DNA of 64,000 nucleotides from Photobacterium aquimaris (GTDB lineage: Bacteria; Pseudomonadota; Gammaproteobacteria; Enterobacterales; Vibrionaceae): assembly GCF_002954455.1 (NCBI RefSeq), contig NZ_MSCC01000001.1:447205-511204 (forward strand), read 5' to 3'. This document shows, in pieces, positions 28,348-37,113 of the stretch (its first letter is position 1; every line of letters starts with the position of its first letter). The position numbers and the translations under genes are program-made. The notes beneath the pieces are model-generated. The model saw only the letters and a list, made by a program, of their open reading frames with translations. It did not search any database and had not been told where the DNA came from.

Positions 28348-29412
28348 ATGGAAAACATGTTCAAACGTACGCTACTTGGCGCTGCAATCGCAACAGCAGC
28401 AATGGCTTCAACTGGTGCAAACGCTGCAATCGATCTACTAGACGGTAAAGTACAGATGTACGGACAGGCGGCTGGTTTTGTTCAATACGGTATGCCAAAA
28501 GCGGATAAATCAGAAGATACAGTACTTGCTGTTATTGAATCACGTATCGGTTTCCGTGGCGCAGTTGAGTTTGATAACTTTGCTCCAACACTATTATGGC
28601 AAATTGAAGGTGGTAATGCTGACAATGGCGGTTATAACCCTGAAGAAAGCTGGAAACATGTAAATAACGGTGCATTAGGTGCTCGTGATACTTTCCTTGG
28701 TTTCCAATTTGATGGCATTGGTTCTTTCAAATACGGTCGTCAGTTAGTTGCTGCATATAATTACGTTGACTGGCCACACTCAAACCCTGGTCTAGGTAAC
28801 GTATTTGACTGGAACCAAGATATTGGCGCGTCATACGAAGATCGTACTAACAACAACCTTCGTTTTGATTCTGCAAACTTTGGTGGCTTTAACGTTCAAG
28901 CAACGCTAAGCAACATGGCAGGATCTACTGATAATGTTGCATACAGTATTGCAGCATCTTACTCTGCAGACATGTTCTCTGTACACGCTGGCTACTATGA
29001 TAACTCAGCAAAAACGGATAATGATGATGCATTCCTTGCAAATACTGGTTCTCAATACTCAATCTTTGGTGGTTCGTTATTCCTAGGCGATATTACGTTA
29101 ACTGCTGCAGGTAAGTACATGACAACTGATGTTGCTCTAGGTACTAACAGTCAGTGGGCATGGTCTACAACAGCTCAGTACGTTTACAACGGTCAGTGGG
29201 TATACAAAGTTGGTTACGCAGGTACTAACGAAGCTGATATCGCAGGTAAAGGTAAGCAAGCAGATACTGATGATACCGCAATTACAGCACGTCTAGGTTA
29301 CTTACTACCAAGTGCATACCTATTTACAGATATTCGTCATTACAACATGAATGGCGGTACTGAAGGTGGTGATTCAACAAACCTACTTATGGGTGTTGAA
29401 TACTACTTCTAA
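28348..29412 (+). CDS. Outer-membrane porin (OmpU/OmpH type)
   Basis: The 354-aa product from ATG 28348 (AGGAG 7 bases upstream) has a signal peptide FKRTLLGAAIATAAMASTGANA, then a mature part starting AIDLLDGKVQMYGQAAG. It shows alternating beta-strand character and a C-terminal aromatic residue (MGVEYYF) that targets beta-barrels to the BAM complex. The ESRIGFRG and FDGIGSFKYGRQ segments are typical of general porins of the Gram-negative porin family. It should form a trimeric diffusion channel. In Photobacterium similar proteins are called OmpH or OmpL and in Vibrio OmpU; I cannot decide which. Confidence 0.88.
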   Translation: MENMFKRTLLGAAIATAAMASTGANAAIDLLDGKVQMYGQAAGFVQYGMPKADKSEDTVLAVIESRIGFRGAVEFDNFAPTLLWQIEGGNADNGGYNPEESWKHVNNGALGARDTFLGFQFDGIGSFKYGRQLVAAYNYVDWPHSNPGLGNVFDWNQDIGASYEDRTNNNLRFDSANFGGFNVQATLSNMAGSTDNVAYSIAASYSADMFSVHAGYYDNSAKTDNDDAFLANTGSQYSIFGGSLFLGDITLTAAGKYMTTDVALGTNSQWAWSTTAQYVYNGQWVYKVGYAGTNEADIAGKGKQADTDDTAITARLGYLLPSAYLFTDIRHYNMNGGTEGGDSTNLLMGVEYYF

Positions 29413-29439
29413 TTTGATTTGAATTAGAAGAAAAAAATA

Positions 29440-29469
29440 AACGAGCATTGGTTATCAATGCTCGTTTAT
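29440..29469 (+). terminator. Terminator after the porin gene
   Basis: ACGAGCATTG (29441-29450), GTTAT, CAATGCTCGT (29456-29465), then TTATT. Confidence 0.8.
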
Positions 29470-29485
29470 TAATTAGGAGAGTTAT

Positions 29486-30178
29486 ATGAAGTTAGGTAAA
29501 AAACTATTATTAGCAAGCGCGATGGTGATGGCGCATGGTGCACACGCAGCTGTTGATGTGTCTTTTGCTCCAGATGTTGAAACTGTGATTGTTAACGGTA
29601 ATAAAACCCTTAATCTCCTAGAAAAAACAGAAGATTTAACGCTAAATAATGGTCTCAACCAAATTGTGGTTCGCGTCTCTAAATTAGTCGAAGGTCAAGG
29701 GCAATTAGAAAAATACCGTTCAGAGCCGATTGTCATTACATTAACAGCAAACGATAAACAATTTAAAGTTGTCCCTGGTGCGCGGGTTGTTAGTTCAATC
29801 GATGTACGTAATTTTGATGCGAATCCGACAGTGAAGCTTATTGCATCAAACGGTGATGTCATTGATGCAAAAATGGATGTACTTCCAAGAAATAACAGTG
29901 GTGATACAGCCACACTTTTCGGACGTGATTATTTAAAAGATTTGGCTTACTATAATCAGTCACAAGGTTATGCATTTGCAGGTGAAAAGCCACTTGTGGA
30001 GCCTAAGAAAAAACCTAAACAGTTGGTTAAAATTGAGTCTCCAGCGACAGCAGTTGAGCCCGTTGCTATTGTTCAACCAGCAAAAATAGTCGCAGCAGAG
30101 CAAGAACTTAAAAATATCTATTCACAATTAACGCCACAGCAGCGTAAAGCATTTTTAGGCTGGGCGGTAACACAATAA
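29486..30178 (+). CDS. DUF2057 family (YccT-like) exported protein
   Basis: A 230-aa protein with a signal peptide (KKLLLASAMVMAHGAHA) and a mature start AVDVSFAPDVETVIVNGNK. The pattern of an N-terminal beta-rich domain with LNNGLNQIVVRVSKLV and a later YNQSQGYAF is what I recall for DUF2057/YccT proteins of enteric and marine gamma-proteobacteria. It is probably periplasmic; function unknown. A C-terminal extension rich in Lys, Pro and Val (about 170-200) precedes a helix LTPQQRKAFLGWAVTQ. Its own AGGAG ribosome site lies before the ATG. Terminators on both sides suggest a single-gene transcript or read-through from the porin. Confidence 0.75.
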   Translation: MKLGKKLLLASAMVMAHGAHAAVDVSFAPDVETVIVNGNKTLNLLEKTEDLTLNNGLNQIVVRVSKLVEGQGQLEKYRSEPIVITLTANDKQFKVVPGARVVSSIDVRNFDANPTVKLIASNGDVIDAKMDVLPRNNSGDTATLFGRDYLKDLAYYNQSQGYAFAGEKPLVEPKKKPKQLVKIESPATAVEPVAIVQPAKIVAAEQELKNIYSQLTPQQRKAFLGWAVTQ

Positions 30179-30214
30179 TTTATTCTGCAGTCAATTATTG
30201 ATAAATATGATTAG

Positions 30215-30248
30215 AAGCGTAGGAATAGAGTGATTCCTACGCTTTAAT
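30215..30248. terminator. Terminator between DUF2057 gene and small secreted protein
   Basis: AAGCGTAGGAAT (30215-30226) and ATTCCTACGCTT (30233-30244) form a 12-bp stem followed by a short T-rich tract. It serves the converging genes. Confidence 0.75.
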
Positions 30249-30263
30249 TTTATCTGTCATCAT

Positions 30264-30434
30264 TTAATAATGATACTTACCTTTCTTTATCTCGCAAAAC
30301 ATAGCTGGCATAAATTCAATATTACCATTTTGTAGTTGGCACTCAACGAAAGGGCCTGTTGGTGAATTTTCCGCTTGCAGAGTAAATGGCATCATCAAAA
30401 GTGCTCCAGCGCAAAGTCCTAAAATCTTTTTCAT
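30264..30434 (-). CDS. Small secreted protein
   Basis: The 56-aa product from ATG 30434 has AAGGAACTAAAG upstream, favouring it over a start 33 bases earlier. It has a signal peptide KKILGLCAGALLMMPFTLQA and a mature part of about 35 residues with two Cys (FVECQLQNG and PAMFCEIKKG) that could form a disulfide in the periplasm. I do not recognise it. Confidence 0.6.
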   Translation of the reverse strand: MKKILGLCAGALLMMPFTLQAENSPTGPFVECQLQNGNIEFMPAMFCEIKKGKYHY

Positions 30435-30768
30435 CTTTAGTTCCTTTTTTTGTGAGGTTGATAGCAAATTTACACTCTCATTTTGGTTTAGCTATTGCAT
30501 TTTCGCAAGTTAAACGATTTATTTTTCATTGTTAAAAAAGTGTAATGCCGCATTCGATTGTTGTTGTTTATTGGTGATCCAACCTCATGAATTAACTTTT
30601 ACTACTCACATCTTTATTATTCATTAGTGCTAACGTAATAATTATATTGATATTGGCTTGTGAAACAGATCAAAGATTGTAGATCTTGGTTACAGTGCTA
30701 AAATACTCCACAATAGATTTAGCACAGTAGTTTTTACTGTGTCATCCATCATTCATAAGGTAATCTCA
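30435..30768. promoter_or_regulatory. Upstream region of gltX
   Basis: This 334-base gap lies between divergent genes. A CRP-like site TGTGA-AACAGA-TCAAA (30659-30674, two mismatches) stands about 95 bases before gltX. A possible weak promoter (TTGTAG, 16-base spacer, TAAAAT) follows. Nothing else is apparent. Confidence 0.35.
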
Positions 30769-32193
30769 ATGACGGTTAAAACTCGCTTTGCACCAAGCCC
30801 AACTGGCTTTTTGCACGTTGGTGGTGCGCGTACAGCATTGTATTCATGGCTATTTGCTAAGCATATGGGTGGCGAATTCGTATTACGTATCGAAGACACT
30901 GACATCGAACGCTCAACGCAAGAAGCGATTGATGCGATCATGGAAGGCATGGAATGGTTGGAGCTAAACTGGGATGAAGGTCCTTACTACCAGACTAAGC
31001 GTTTTGATCGTTACAATGAAGTGGTTGATCAATTACTAGCAGAAGATAAAGCTTACAAGTGTTACTGTCCAAAAGAGCTACTTGACGAAATCCGTGAACA
31101 GCAAATGGCTGACGGTGTTAAGCCGCGTTATGATGCTAACCATCCAAAAATTATTGCAGCTAATGCAGCAGCAACAGCTGATTCACCATTTTGTATTCGC
31201 TTCCGTAATCCAAAAGAAGGCATAGTGATCTTTGATGATAAGATCCGTGGTCATATTGAGATTGCTAACAGTGAGTTGGATGATTTAATCATTCGTCGTA
31301 CTGATGGTAGCCCAACTTACAACTTCTGTGTTGTGATTGATGATTGGGATATGGGGATCACACAAGTTGTTCGTGGTGAAGATCATATCAACAATACTCC
31401 ACGCCAAATCAACATTTATAAAGCATTAGGTGCACCAGTACCTGAGTTTGCTCACTGTGCAATGATCTTGGGTGATGATGGCGCTAAGCTTTCTAAGCGT
31501 CATGGTGCTGTGGGTGTTATGCAATACCGCGATGACGGTTTCTTACCGCATGCATTGCTTAACTATCTAGTACGTCTAGGTTGGTCTCATGGCGATCAAG
31601 AAATCTTCTCATTACAAGAAATGATTGATTGCTTTACACTTGAGTCGGTAAGCAAATCAGCATCAGCATTTAATACTGATAAGTTGTTATGGCTAAACAA
31701 CCATTACATCAAAACTGCTGAACCTGAATATGTTGCTAAATACCTGCAATGGCATTTAGATCAAAAGCAGATTTCAATAGAAAATGGTCCGGCAATCACT
31801 GAAGTGATCACACTTGTTGGTGAGCGTTGTAATACGTTGATTGAATTAGCTGAGCAATCACGCTATTTCTACCAAGATTTCAGTGAGTTTGAAGCTGGCG
31901 CGGCTAAAAAGCACTTACGTCCAGTAGCTAAAGATGCATTAGCACTTGCACTTGCAAAAGTTGAAGCACTTGATGAGTGGACAACTGAAAACTTACATGC
32001 TGTAACGACCCAAGTTTGTGAAGAGCTTGAGTTAGGTATGGGTAAGGTTGGTATGCCATTACGTGTTGCTGTTACAGGTCAAGGCCAGTCACCATCAGTT
32101 GATGCAGTAATGCAATTGATCGGTAAAGAGCGTGTTGTTGCTCGTATTAAAATGGCATTAGACTATATTGCTGCGCGTGAAGCTAACGCGTAA
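30769..32193 (+). CDS. gltX: Glutamyl-tRNA synthetase
   Basis: The 474-aa protein is a class I aminoacyl-tRNA synthetase. The HIGH-equivalent is [21 protein letters not shown] near the N-terminus and the KMSKS-equivalent is [12 protein letters not shown] (about 238-249). [14 protein letters not shown] and [15 protein letters not shown] are typical of GluRS. It charges tRNA-Glu with glutamate in the cytosol. Start at ATG 30769 ([11 protein letters not shown]) matches the usual N-terminus and has AAGGTAA upstream. A terminator follows at 32221-32249, and a tRNA-Ala gene comes next. Confidence 0.97.
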   Translation: MTVKTRFAPSPTGFLHVGGARTALYSWLFAKHMGGEFVLRIEDTDIERSTQEAIDAIMEGMEWLELNWDEGPYYQTKRFDRYNEVVDQLLAEDKAYKCYCPKELLDEIREQQMADGVKPRYDANHPKIIAANAAATADSPFCIRFRNPKEGIVIFDDKIRGHIEIANSELDDLIIRRTDGSPTYNFCVVIDDWDMGITQVVRGEDHINNTPRQINIYKALGAPVPEFAHCAMILGDDGAKLSKRHGAVGVMQYRDDGFLPHALLNYLVRLGWSHGDQEIFSLQEMIDCFTLESVSKSASAFNTDKLLWLNNHYIKTAEPEYVAKYLQWHLDQKQISIENGPAITEVITLVGERCNTLIELAEQSRYFYQDFSEFEAGAAKKHLRPVAKDALALALAKVEALDEWTTENLHAVTTQVCEELELGMGKVGMPLRVAVTGQGQSPSVDAVMQLIGKERVVARIKMALDYIAAREANA

Positions 32194-32220
32194 CTTTTAG
32201 TTGATTTCAAATAAACACCA

Positions 32221-32253
32221 AACGGAAATATCATTGATGTTTCCGTTTTTTTA
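32221..32253 (+). terminator. Terminator of gltX
   Basis: AAACGGAAA (32221-32229) pairs with TTTCCGTTT (32241-32249), then a T-run. Confidence 0.8.
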
Positions 32254-32335
32254 TAGCTAACGTAAACCGTATCACATTTTTAGCACTACAATAGTGACAT
32301 TATCTTAATATATCAATATTATAGTTAAACATTTT

Positions 32336-32411
32336 GGGGCTATAGCTCAGCTGGGAGAGCGCTTCGCTGGCAGCGAAGAGGTCATCGGTTCGATCCCGTT
32401 TAGCTCCACCA
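32336..32411 (+). tRNA. tRNA-Ala(GGC)
   Basis: 76 bases fold as a tRNA: acceptor GGGGCTA/TAGCTCC with the alanine-identity G3-U70 pair, D-arm AGCTCAGCTGGGAGAGC, and T-arm GTTCGATCC. The anticodon stem CTTCG/CGAAG encloses the loop CTGGCAG, so the anticodon is GGC. CCA is encoded. Confidence 0.95.
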
Positions 32412-32417
32412 AATTTT

Positions 32418-32452
32418 AAACCTCGTCGGTTAACACTGACGAGGTTTTTTTG
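32418..32452 (+). terminator. Terminator after tRNA-Ala
   Basis: AAACCTCGTC (32418-32427) and GACGAGGTTT (32438-32447) form the stem, followed by T residues. It may also serve the minus-strand gene at 32466 in the other direction. Confidence 0.75.
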
Positions 32453-32465
32453 CATTTATTAGTAA

Positions 32466-33002
32466 TTAAAAACGCGCATTGATGATCGGAAATACTGGTA
32501 AATTTTTACTTACGAAAGTGCCTGATTTGTCATAGTTAATTAAGCCAATTTGCACCCCTTTATTGATATGATCGGTAGCATTGACTAAACCAAACTGAAG
32601 TCCATTTAAAGAGCCAGCATAGTTAAAGCTACCAAATTGGGCACCTGTGAAATTATTGCCGGTGTAGTTAACTAAACCAAAGTCTGTACCGATAGCATTA
32701 CCTTCGTTCCAGTTAGCCAAACCAAACTCTAAGCCTTTCATGTTTGATGTGGTGTGGTTTACACCAAAAGCTAAACCAAGGTTAAGACCAGTAAAGTTAT
32801 CAATAGTTGATAAGCCCAACAGTGAGAAGTTCACCCCTGTAACTTGGTTTGTTTGACCATAAAGTAGGTTTAAACGTGCGCCAGAAACATTGCCTGCAGG
32901 TAAATTAACGCTCGGTAATGAAAGTTGAACAGGGGTTGCTGCTACTGCCATTGGAGATAAAATTGCCGTTGTTAAGGCGAGAGTTGTTAGGATTAATTTC
33001 AT
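32466..33002 (-). CDS. Surface-repeat protein (LA_2272-like)
   Basis: From ATG 33002, 178 aa with a signal peptide KLILTTLALTTAILSPMAVA. The mature part has repeats of about 20 residues on the theme G-L-x-F-G-L-x-N (for example GLNLGLAFGVN, GLEFGLANW, GLQFGLVN, GVQIGLIN). This is the pattern I associate with LA_2272-type surface-repeat proteins. The regular hydrophobic alternation suggests a beta-helix or small barrel exposed at the cell surface. The promoter region is shared with the long leader of the polysaccharide locus. No function is known to me. Confidence 0.6.
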   Translation of the reverse strand: MKLILTTLALTTAILSPMAVAATPVQLSLPSVNLPAGNVSGARLNLLYGQTNQVTGVNFSLLGLSTIDNFTGLNLGLAFGVNHTTSNMKGLEFGLANWNEGNAIGTDFGLVNYTGNNFTGAQFGSFNYAGSLNGLQFGLVNATDHINKGVQIGLINYDKSGTFVSKNLPVFPIINARF

Positions 33003-33703
33003 ATAATATTCCAAGGATCTTTGTTGTTAATATTTTAAAAAAGCTTATATCAAATATAAGAATATACATATAAAAATCATAATTAAATAAATGAAAATAA
33101 GCTTTTAAAATTGACAGAATAATTACAATCTAATTGTCGTTGAGTTATTTTATATTATTAATATAAGTAAAAGTATTATTAAGTATTAAATGTATATTAA
33201 CAGCTATAAGCAATTCTTATCATTAATACATTCATTTCTTTTATGTTAAGTTTGAATAAATAGATTTTAAGCTCGCTAAGTATTCATGGGGTGAATGCAA
33301 TATCGGTTATGCATATATTAATTGTTGATTGTTGTTTTTTTTAAGACTTAAATGGTTTTTTTTATTTTAATATTCTTTTTGATTTTAATTTATTGTTAGT
33401 GGTTGCTCGCTTATATCTTATTGTTTTTTATTGTTTTTATTTTTTTATGTTACCAGTATGGGTTAATTCAAAAGTTTTAAATGGTGTTGGTTTATTATTT
33501 TCTTTATTGTAGACATGTCTAAAAACAATTGTATGGATGGAAATTAATTAACCATTAAACATTTATTGGTTAATGAATTTTATTCTTTAATGTAATTGTA
33601 AATTAAGTGCCATATATGTATTCGTAATTTCGATGGTTTTTATATGGACGCAAATAGATTTAACGCGGAAAAAAAGATGAGAGTAAGATAAAGCAAATGA
33701 GGG

Positions 33704-33807
33704 GCTGTAACCTTAGGGCGGTAGCGTATTTAATCATTCGTATATATCTTATTTATTTGTCGATATGACAGCTCATTACTCAAGTAAGTATTACCCTAAG
33801 GTGCAGC
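33704..33807 (+). repeat. Leader RNA inverted repeat bracketing ops
   Basis: ACCTTAGGG (33710-33718) is complementary to CCCTAAGGT (33794-33802). The match extends imperfectly outward through GGCTGTA and GCAGC. The transcript could fold into a hairpin whose loop begins within the ops element. Confidence 0.5.
33717..33727 (+). promoter_or_regulatory. ops element (RfaH recruitment, JUMPstart core)
   Basis: GGCGGTAGCGT is an exact match to the ops sequence, where paused RNA polymerase exposes non-template DNA to RfaH. It lies about 150 bases before the first polysaccharide gene, the usual place in capsule and O-antigen leaders. It predicts RfaH-dependent antitermination through the long operon beginning at 33881. 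Confidence 0.85.
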
Positions 33808-33880
33808 TGACTGTCGCTATTATTTACTCAAAAATTTTTTAAATTTCCTTTTAGTTAACCATATCGGATTGAAACCATTC

Positions 33881-35998
33881 ATGACTGCCATTAGCAATAA
33901 AAAAGTAAGACCCTCTTCGACAGCGAATGAAGAAATCGACTTAGGTAAAATTTTTGGTGTGTTGCGAGATAGTAAAAAATCTATTCTTGCTATTACATTT
34001 GTCTTTACTTTATTAGGTCTGATTTATTCTGTTTTTGCTGCTCCTATTTATAGATCTGATGTATTGATTCAAGTTGATTCTAAAGCCGATGGCTCTTCTA
34101 CGTTTGGAGAGGCGATGGCAACAGAGTTCACTACTGAGTCATCAGCAGTTACTGAAATGGAGTTAATTAAATCTCGTCGAGTAATCGGTAAAGCTGTCGA
34201 CAAGTTGAACTTGACTACATCTGTTGTACCGGATTACCTGCCTATTATTGGTAAAGGACTTGCACGTTTAACACATAGCGAAAGTAGTGCAACAGTTGCG
34301 CATTTTACTATGCCAGAAAATGCAGAACATAATACTTATAAGTTGAAAATTACTAATGTTGATACTGGCGAGTTTGTCGTTACTGATGAAGATAATAGTA
34401 AGATCAAGCTGAAGGGCTTTGTGGGACAACCGATTAAAGAGCAAGGCTACAGTTTATTAGTAACAGCATTAGTAGGTGTTAATAATGATACCTTTACTGT
34501 GAAAAAGCTGTCTCGTTTTGATGTTATTGCTTTCTACCAAAAATCGTTAACAGTGGCAGAAGAAGGTAAAGATACTGGTATCATTGAGGTGTCATTAAAA
34601 GGTCAGAATCGACTAAAGACCCAAGACATTCTAAATAGTATCAGTGAAAGTTACTACAAAATGAATGCTGATCGTGCAGCAGCAAGCGCAGATAAGAGCT
34701 TAGAGTTTTTAAATGCACGTCTGCCTAAAATCAAAGCAGAATTAACCTCTGCTGAAGATAGGCTCAATAAGTATCGTGAAGCTAATCAATCAGTTAATAT
34801 GGAATTGCAAGCAAAGTCATCGCTTGATGAGTTAGTTGCTTTAAATGGTCAAATTAATCAATTAAGCTTCCAAGAGGCTGATATTTCACGTAGCTATACT
34901 AAAGAGAATCCACTTTACAAAACATTAATTGCAAAACGTAATGATTTACTGGCTCAAAAAACACGCTTAACGCACAAAATTGATCAAATGCCAGAAATGC
35001 AACGTGAAATTATTCGTTTAACGCGTCATGTCGATGTTAGCCAACAAACATACATGCAAATTCTGAACAAGATTCAAGAGCTTGATATTGTTAAGGCGAG
35101 CAGTTCTGCCAGCGTACAAATCATTGATACCGCTTCTAGCAGTGTTAAGCCTGTTGCACCTAACCGTATTATGTTGGTTATTGCTCCTGCAATTCTTGGT
35201 TTAATTTTAGGTGCATTAATCGCTTTATTCCGCGTTATTCTAAATAATACCGTTGTTGATCCGCAGCAGTTAAAAGCAATTGGTTTACCGGTGTTTACTT
35301 CAGTACCAAAAACACCAAAAGCAAAGAAAGTATCAAATGCTATTTTGGCTGAAATTGAACCAAATGATATTTCTGTTGAATCACTACGTACGTTGCGTAA
35401 CCGTTTATTATTAGCGATGGATAACGCTAATAATAATACAGTGCTAATAACTAGTGCGACAGCAGTAACCAAATCAGGTAAAACCTTCGTTGTTACAAAC
35501 GTTGCAGCATTGATGGCTGAAGCGGGTAAGCGAGTGCTAATTATTGATGCTGATATGCGTAAAGGTAAAATTGCATCTGTACTTAATGGTCAGCAAGTAA
35601 ATGGTTTAGCTGAGTTATTGAGCGGTAAAAGTGATATTAAAACAGTTGTAAAAGCATCAAAGGTTACTAATTTAGATTATATTTCTGGTGGTGAGAATGC
35701 ACATTCACCTGCTGAATTATTGATGCAAAATCAATTTAAGACATTGTTAGCTTGGGCTGCCGAACATTACGATGCTGTCATTGTCAATGCACCACCAGTA
35801 CTTGCTGTTGTTGATGCTTCGATTGTGGGTGCAGCTGTTGGCACAACGGTTATGGTCGGTTGTTATGGTACTGATGCACTGAAAGATATCGAACAAGCAA
35901 AACAAAAGTTTGAAGATAATGGTGTTGAGGTTAATGGTTTTGTTTTGAACAAGATCATTAAGAAAACAAGCAACGAAGCAATCTTTAAGAAGTATTGA
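33881..35998 (+). CDS. Wzc-like polysaccharide co-polymerase with degraded kinase motifs
   Basis: The 705-aa protein has the Wzc layout. TM1 is about residues 38-57, then a periplasmic Wzz-type domain with coiled coil (about 60-425). TM2 is about 429-451, followed by a cytoplasmic BY-kinase-like domain. The kinase domain is odd. The Walker A region reads SATAVTKSGKTF, keeping GKT but losing the usual Pro and Gly, and Walker A' LIIDADMRKG is intact. Walker B reads VIVNAPPVLAVVDA with Asn where the catalytic Asp usually stands, and the C-terminal Tyr cluster is absent (ends AIFKKY). It probably sets chain length and export contact but may lack autokinase activity. No wza or wzb is in view. Confidence 0.8.
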   Translation: MTAISNKKVRPSSTANEEIDLGKIFGVLRDSKKSILAITFVFTLLGLIYSVFAAPIYRSDVLIQVDSKADGSSTFGEAMATEFTTESSAVTEMELIKSRRVIGKAVDKLNLTTSVVPDYLPIIGKGLARLTHSESSATVAHFTMPENAEHNTYKLKITNVDTGEFVVTDEDNSKIKLKGFVGQPIKEQGYSLLVTALVGVNNDTFTVKKLSRFDVIAFYQKSLTVAEEGKDTGIIEVSLKGQNRLKTQDILNSISESYYKMNADRAAASADKSLEFLNARLPKIKAELTSAEDRLNKYREANQSVNMELQAKSSLDELVALNGQINQLSFQEADISRSYTKENPLYKTLIAKRNDLLAQKTRLTHKIDQMPEMQREIIRLTRHVDVSQQTYMQILNKIQELDIVKASSSASVQIIDTASSSVKPVAPNRIMLVIAPAILGLILGALIALFRVILNNTVVDPQQLKAIGLPVFTSVPKTPKAKKVSNAILAEIEPNDISVESLRTLRNRLLLAMDNANNNTVLITSATAVTKSGKTFVVTNVAALMAEAGKRVLIIDADMRKGKIASVLNGQQVNGLAELLSGKSDIKTVVKASKVTNLDYISGGENAHSPAELLMQNQFKTLLAWAAEHYDAVIVNAPPVLAVVDASIVGAAVGTTVMVGCYGTDALKDIEQAKQKFEDNGVEVNGFVLNKIIKKTSNEAIFKKY

Positions 35999-36014
35999 TA
36001 CGTTAGCTAAAAGA

Positions 36015-36057
36015 ATAATTATGGCAAGCTAATTGCCATAATTATCATTCTCCTTTT
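36015..36057 (+). terminator. Intra-operon hairpin after the wzc-like gene
   Basis: ATAATTATGGCAA (36015-36027), loop GCTAA, TTGCCATAATTAT (36033-36045), then a C/T-rich tract. It is a perfect 13-bp stem between two genes of the locus, so it may act as an attenuator that RfaH-modified polymerase passes, or protect the upstream mRNA. Confidence 0.55.
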
Positions 36058-36074
36058 ATATGATGAAATAAGTA

Positions 36075-36965
36075 ATGAGAAAAATAATTAATTTAATTTG
36101 CAGTAAAAGTAAATTGGCTCATGATTTAAGATTTAAATTTAGCTTTATACGCAAAACTGGATATATACCATCATTTAAAAACCCTAAAACGTTTAATGAA
36201 AAAATAAATTACCGTAAGAATAATCATAAGAATGAATTATTTAGCATATGTGCAGATAAGATCAAATCAAAAGAGTATGTAGCAGAAAAATTATCTGAAG
36301 ATTATATTATTGAAAATTATTATGTTGGTGACAATGTAACAGTTGAAAAGATAAAAGAAATTTTAGCTGATAAAGGTGATTTATTACTAAAGGCGAATCA
36401 TAATTCTGGGCCTGTATATCTTATTGATGTAAATGCAACAGATGATGAGATTAAACGTAAAGTAGATGATGTAAATAATCAGCTTAAAAAAGATTACGGA
36501 AAACAGTTAAATGAACCTTGGTATAGTGAAATAAAGCCAAGAGTTTTAGTTGAAAAAAGGTTATTACCTCAAGCGGGTGAGACTGATATTCGTGATTATA
36601 AATTCCATACTTTTAAGCAAAATGACGGTAGCTTCAAAGTTGTTTTACAGGTTGATTTTGAAAGAAATGATAACTATACACGTTCATTTTTTGATGAAGA
36701 GTTAAATTGGTTACCATTCCATTCTGATATAGCTGCTTGTATTAAAACATCAATCGAAAAGCCAAAAAATTATGATGAAATGCTCGCCGCTGCGAAAGTG
36801 CTTGCTGAACCGTTTAGTTATGCTCGTGTTGATTTTTATAATGTAGATGGCGCTATTTATTTCGGTGAATTAACGTTTGCACATGGTAGCGGTCGTGGCG
36901 CTTTCTGTCATAAAGTTTATGACTTATGGCTCGGACGTCTATGGCAAGGTGATCCATCATACTAA
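36075..36965 (+). CDS. TupA-like ATP-grasp protein
   Basis: The 296-aa protein matches my memory of the TupA-like ATP-grasp family. An N-terminal NPKTFNEKINYRK segment is followed by CADKIKSKEYV and LLLKANHNSG (nucleotide-binding lysine strand). PRVLVEKRLL and RDYKFHTF come next, then a metal-binding C-terminal YARVDFYNVDGAIYFGELTFAHGSG. TupA is known from teichuronopeptide synthesis, where an amino-acid polymer is joined to glucuronate-containing glycans. Here it probably ligates an amino acid or amine to a polysaccharide precursor. A second member (44720) has the same motifs. Family confidence is good; substrate unknown. Confidence 0.8.
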   Translation: MRKIINLICSKSKLAHDLRFKFSFIRKTGYIPSFKNPKTFNEKINYRKNNHKNELFSICADKIKSKEYVAEKLSEDYIIENYYVGDNVTVEKIKEILADKGDLLLKANHNSGPVYLIDVNATDDEIKRKVDDVNNQLKKDYGKQLNEPWYSEIKPRVLVEKRLLPQAGETDIRDYKFHTFKQNDGSFKVVLQVDFERNDNYTRSFFDEELNWLPFHSDIAACIKTSIEKPKNYDEMLAAAKVLAEPFSYARVDFYNVDGAIYFGELTFAHGSGRGAFCHKVYDLWLGRLWQGDPSY

Positions 36966-37113
36966 GGCTTATAGTTAATAAATATAAAGTTAAAATAACG
37001 AAGTTGTTTTTTGTTATATTTTTAATTGTAAATATAAATAATATATAGCTATGTTAAGTTATTAATATGGTTATATATTATGCCAGTTAACTTTATACTG
37101 TGATTAAATAAAT

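Larger units (their letters stand above)
33003..33880. promoter_or_regulatory. Long leader region of the polysaccharide locus
   Basis: This gap of about 880 very AT-rich bases precedes the wzc-like gene. The proximal part holds an ops element (33717-33727), a large inverted repeat bracketing it, and a short ORF at 33697-33768 encoding MRGCNLRAVAYLIIRIYLI and a few more residues. The distal part (33020-33640) is almost pure A/T with no gene I can see; it may bind H-NS-like proteins, as AT-rich capsule promoters often do (inference). Confidence 0.55.
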
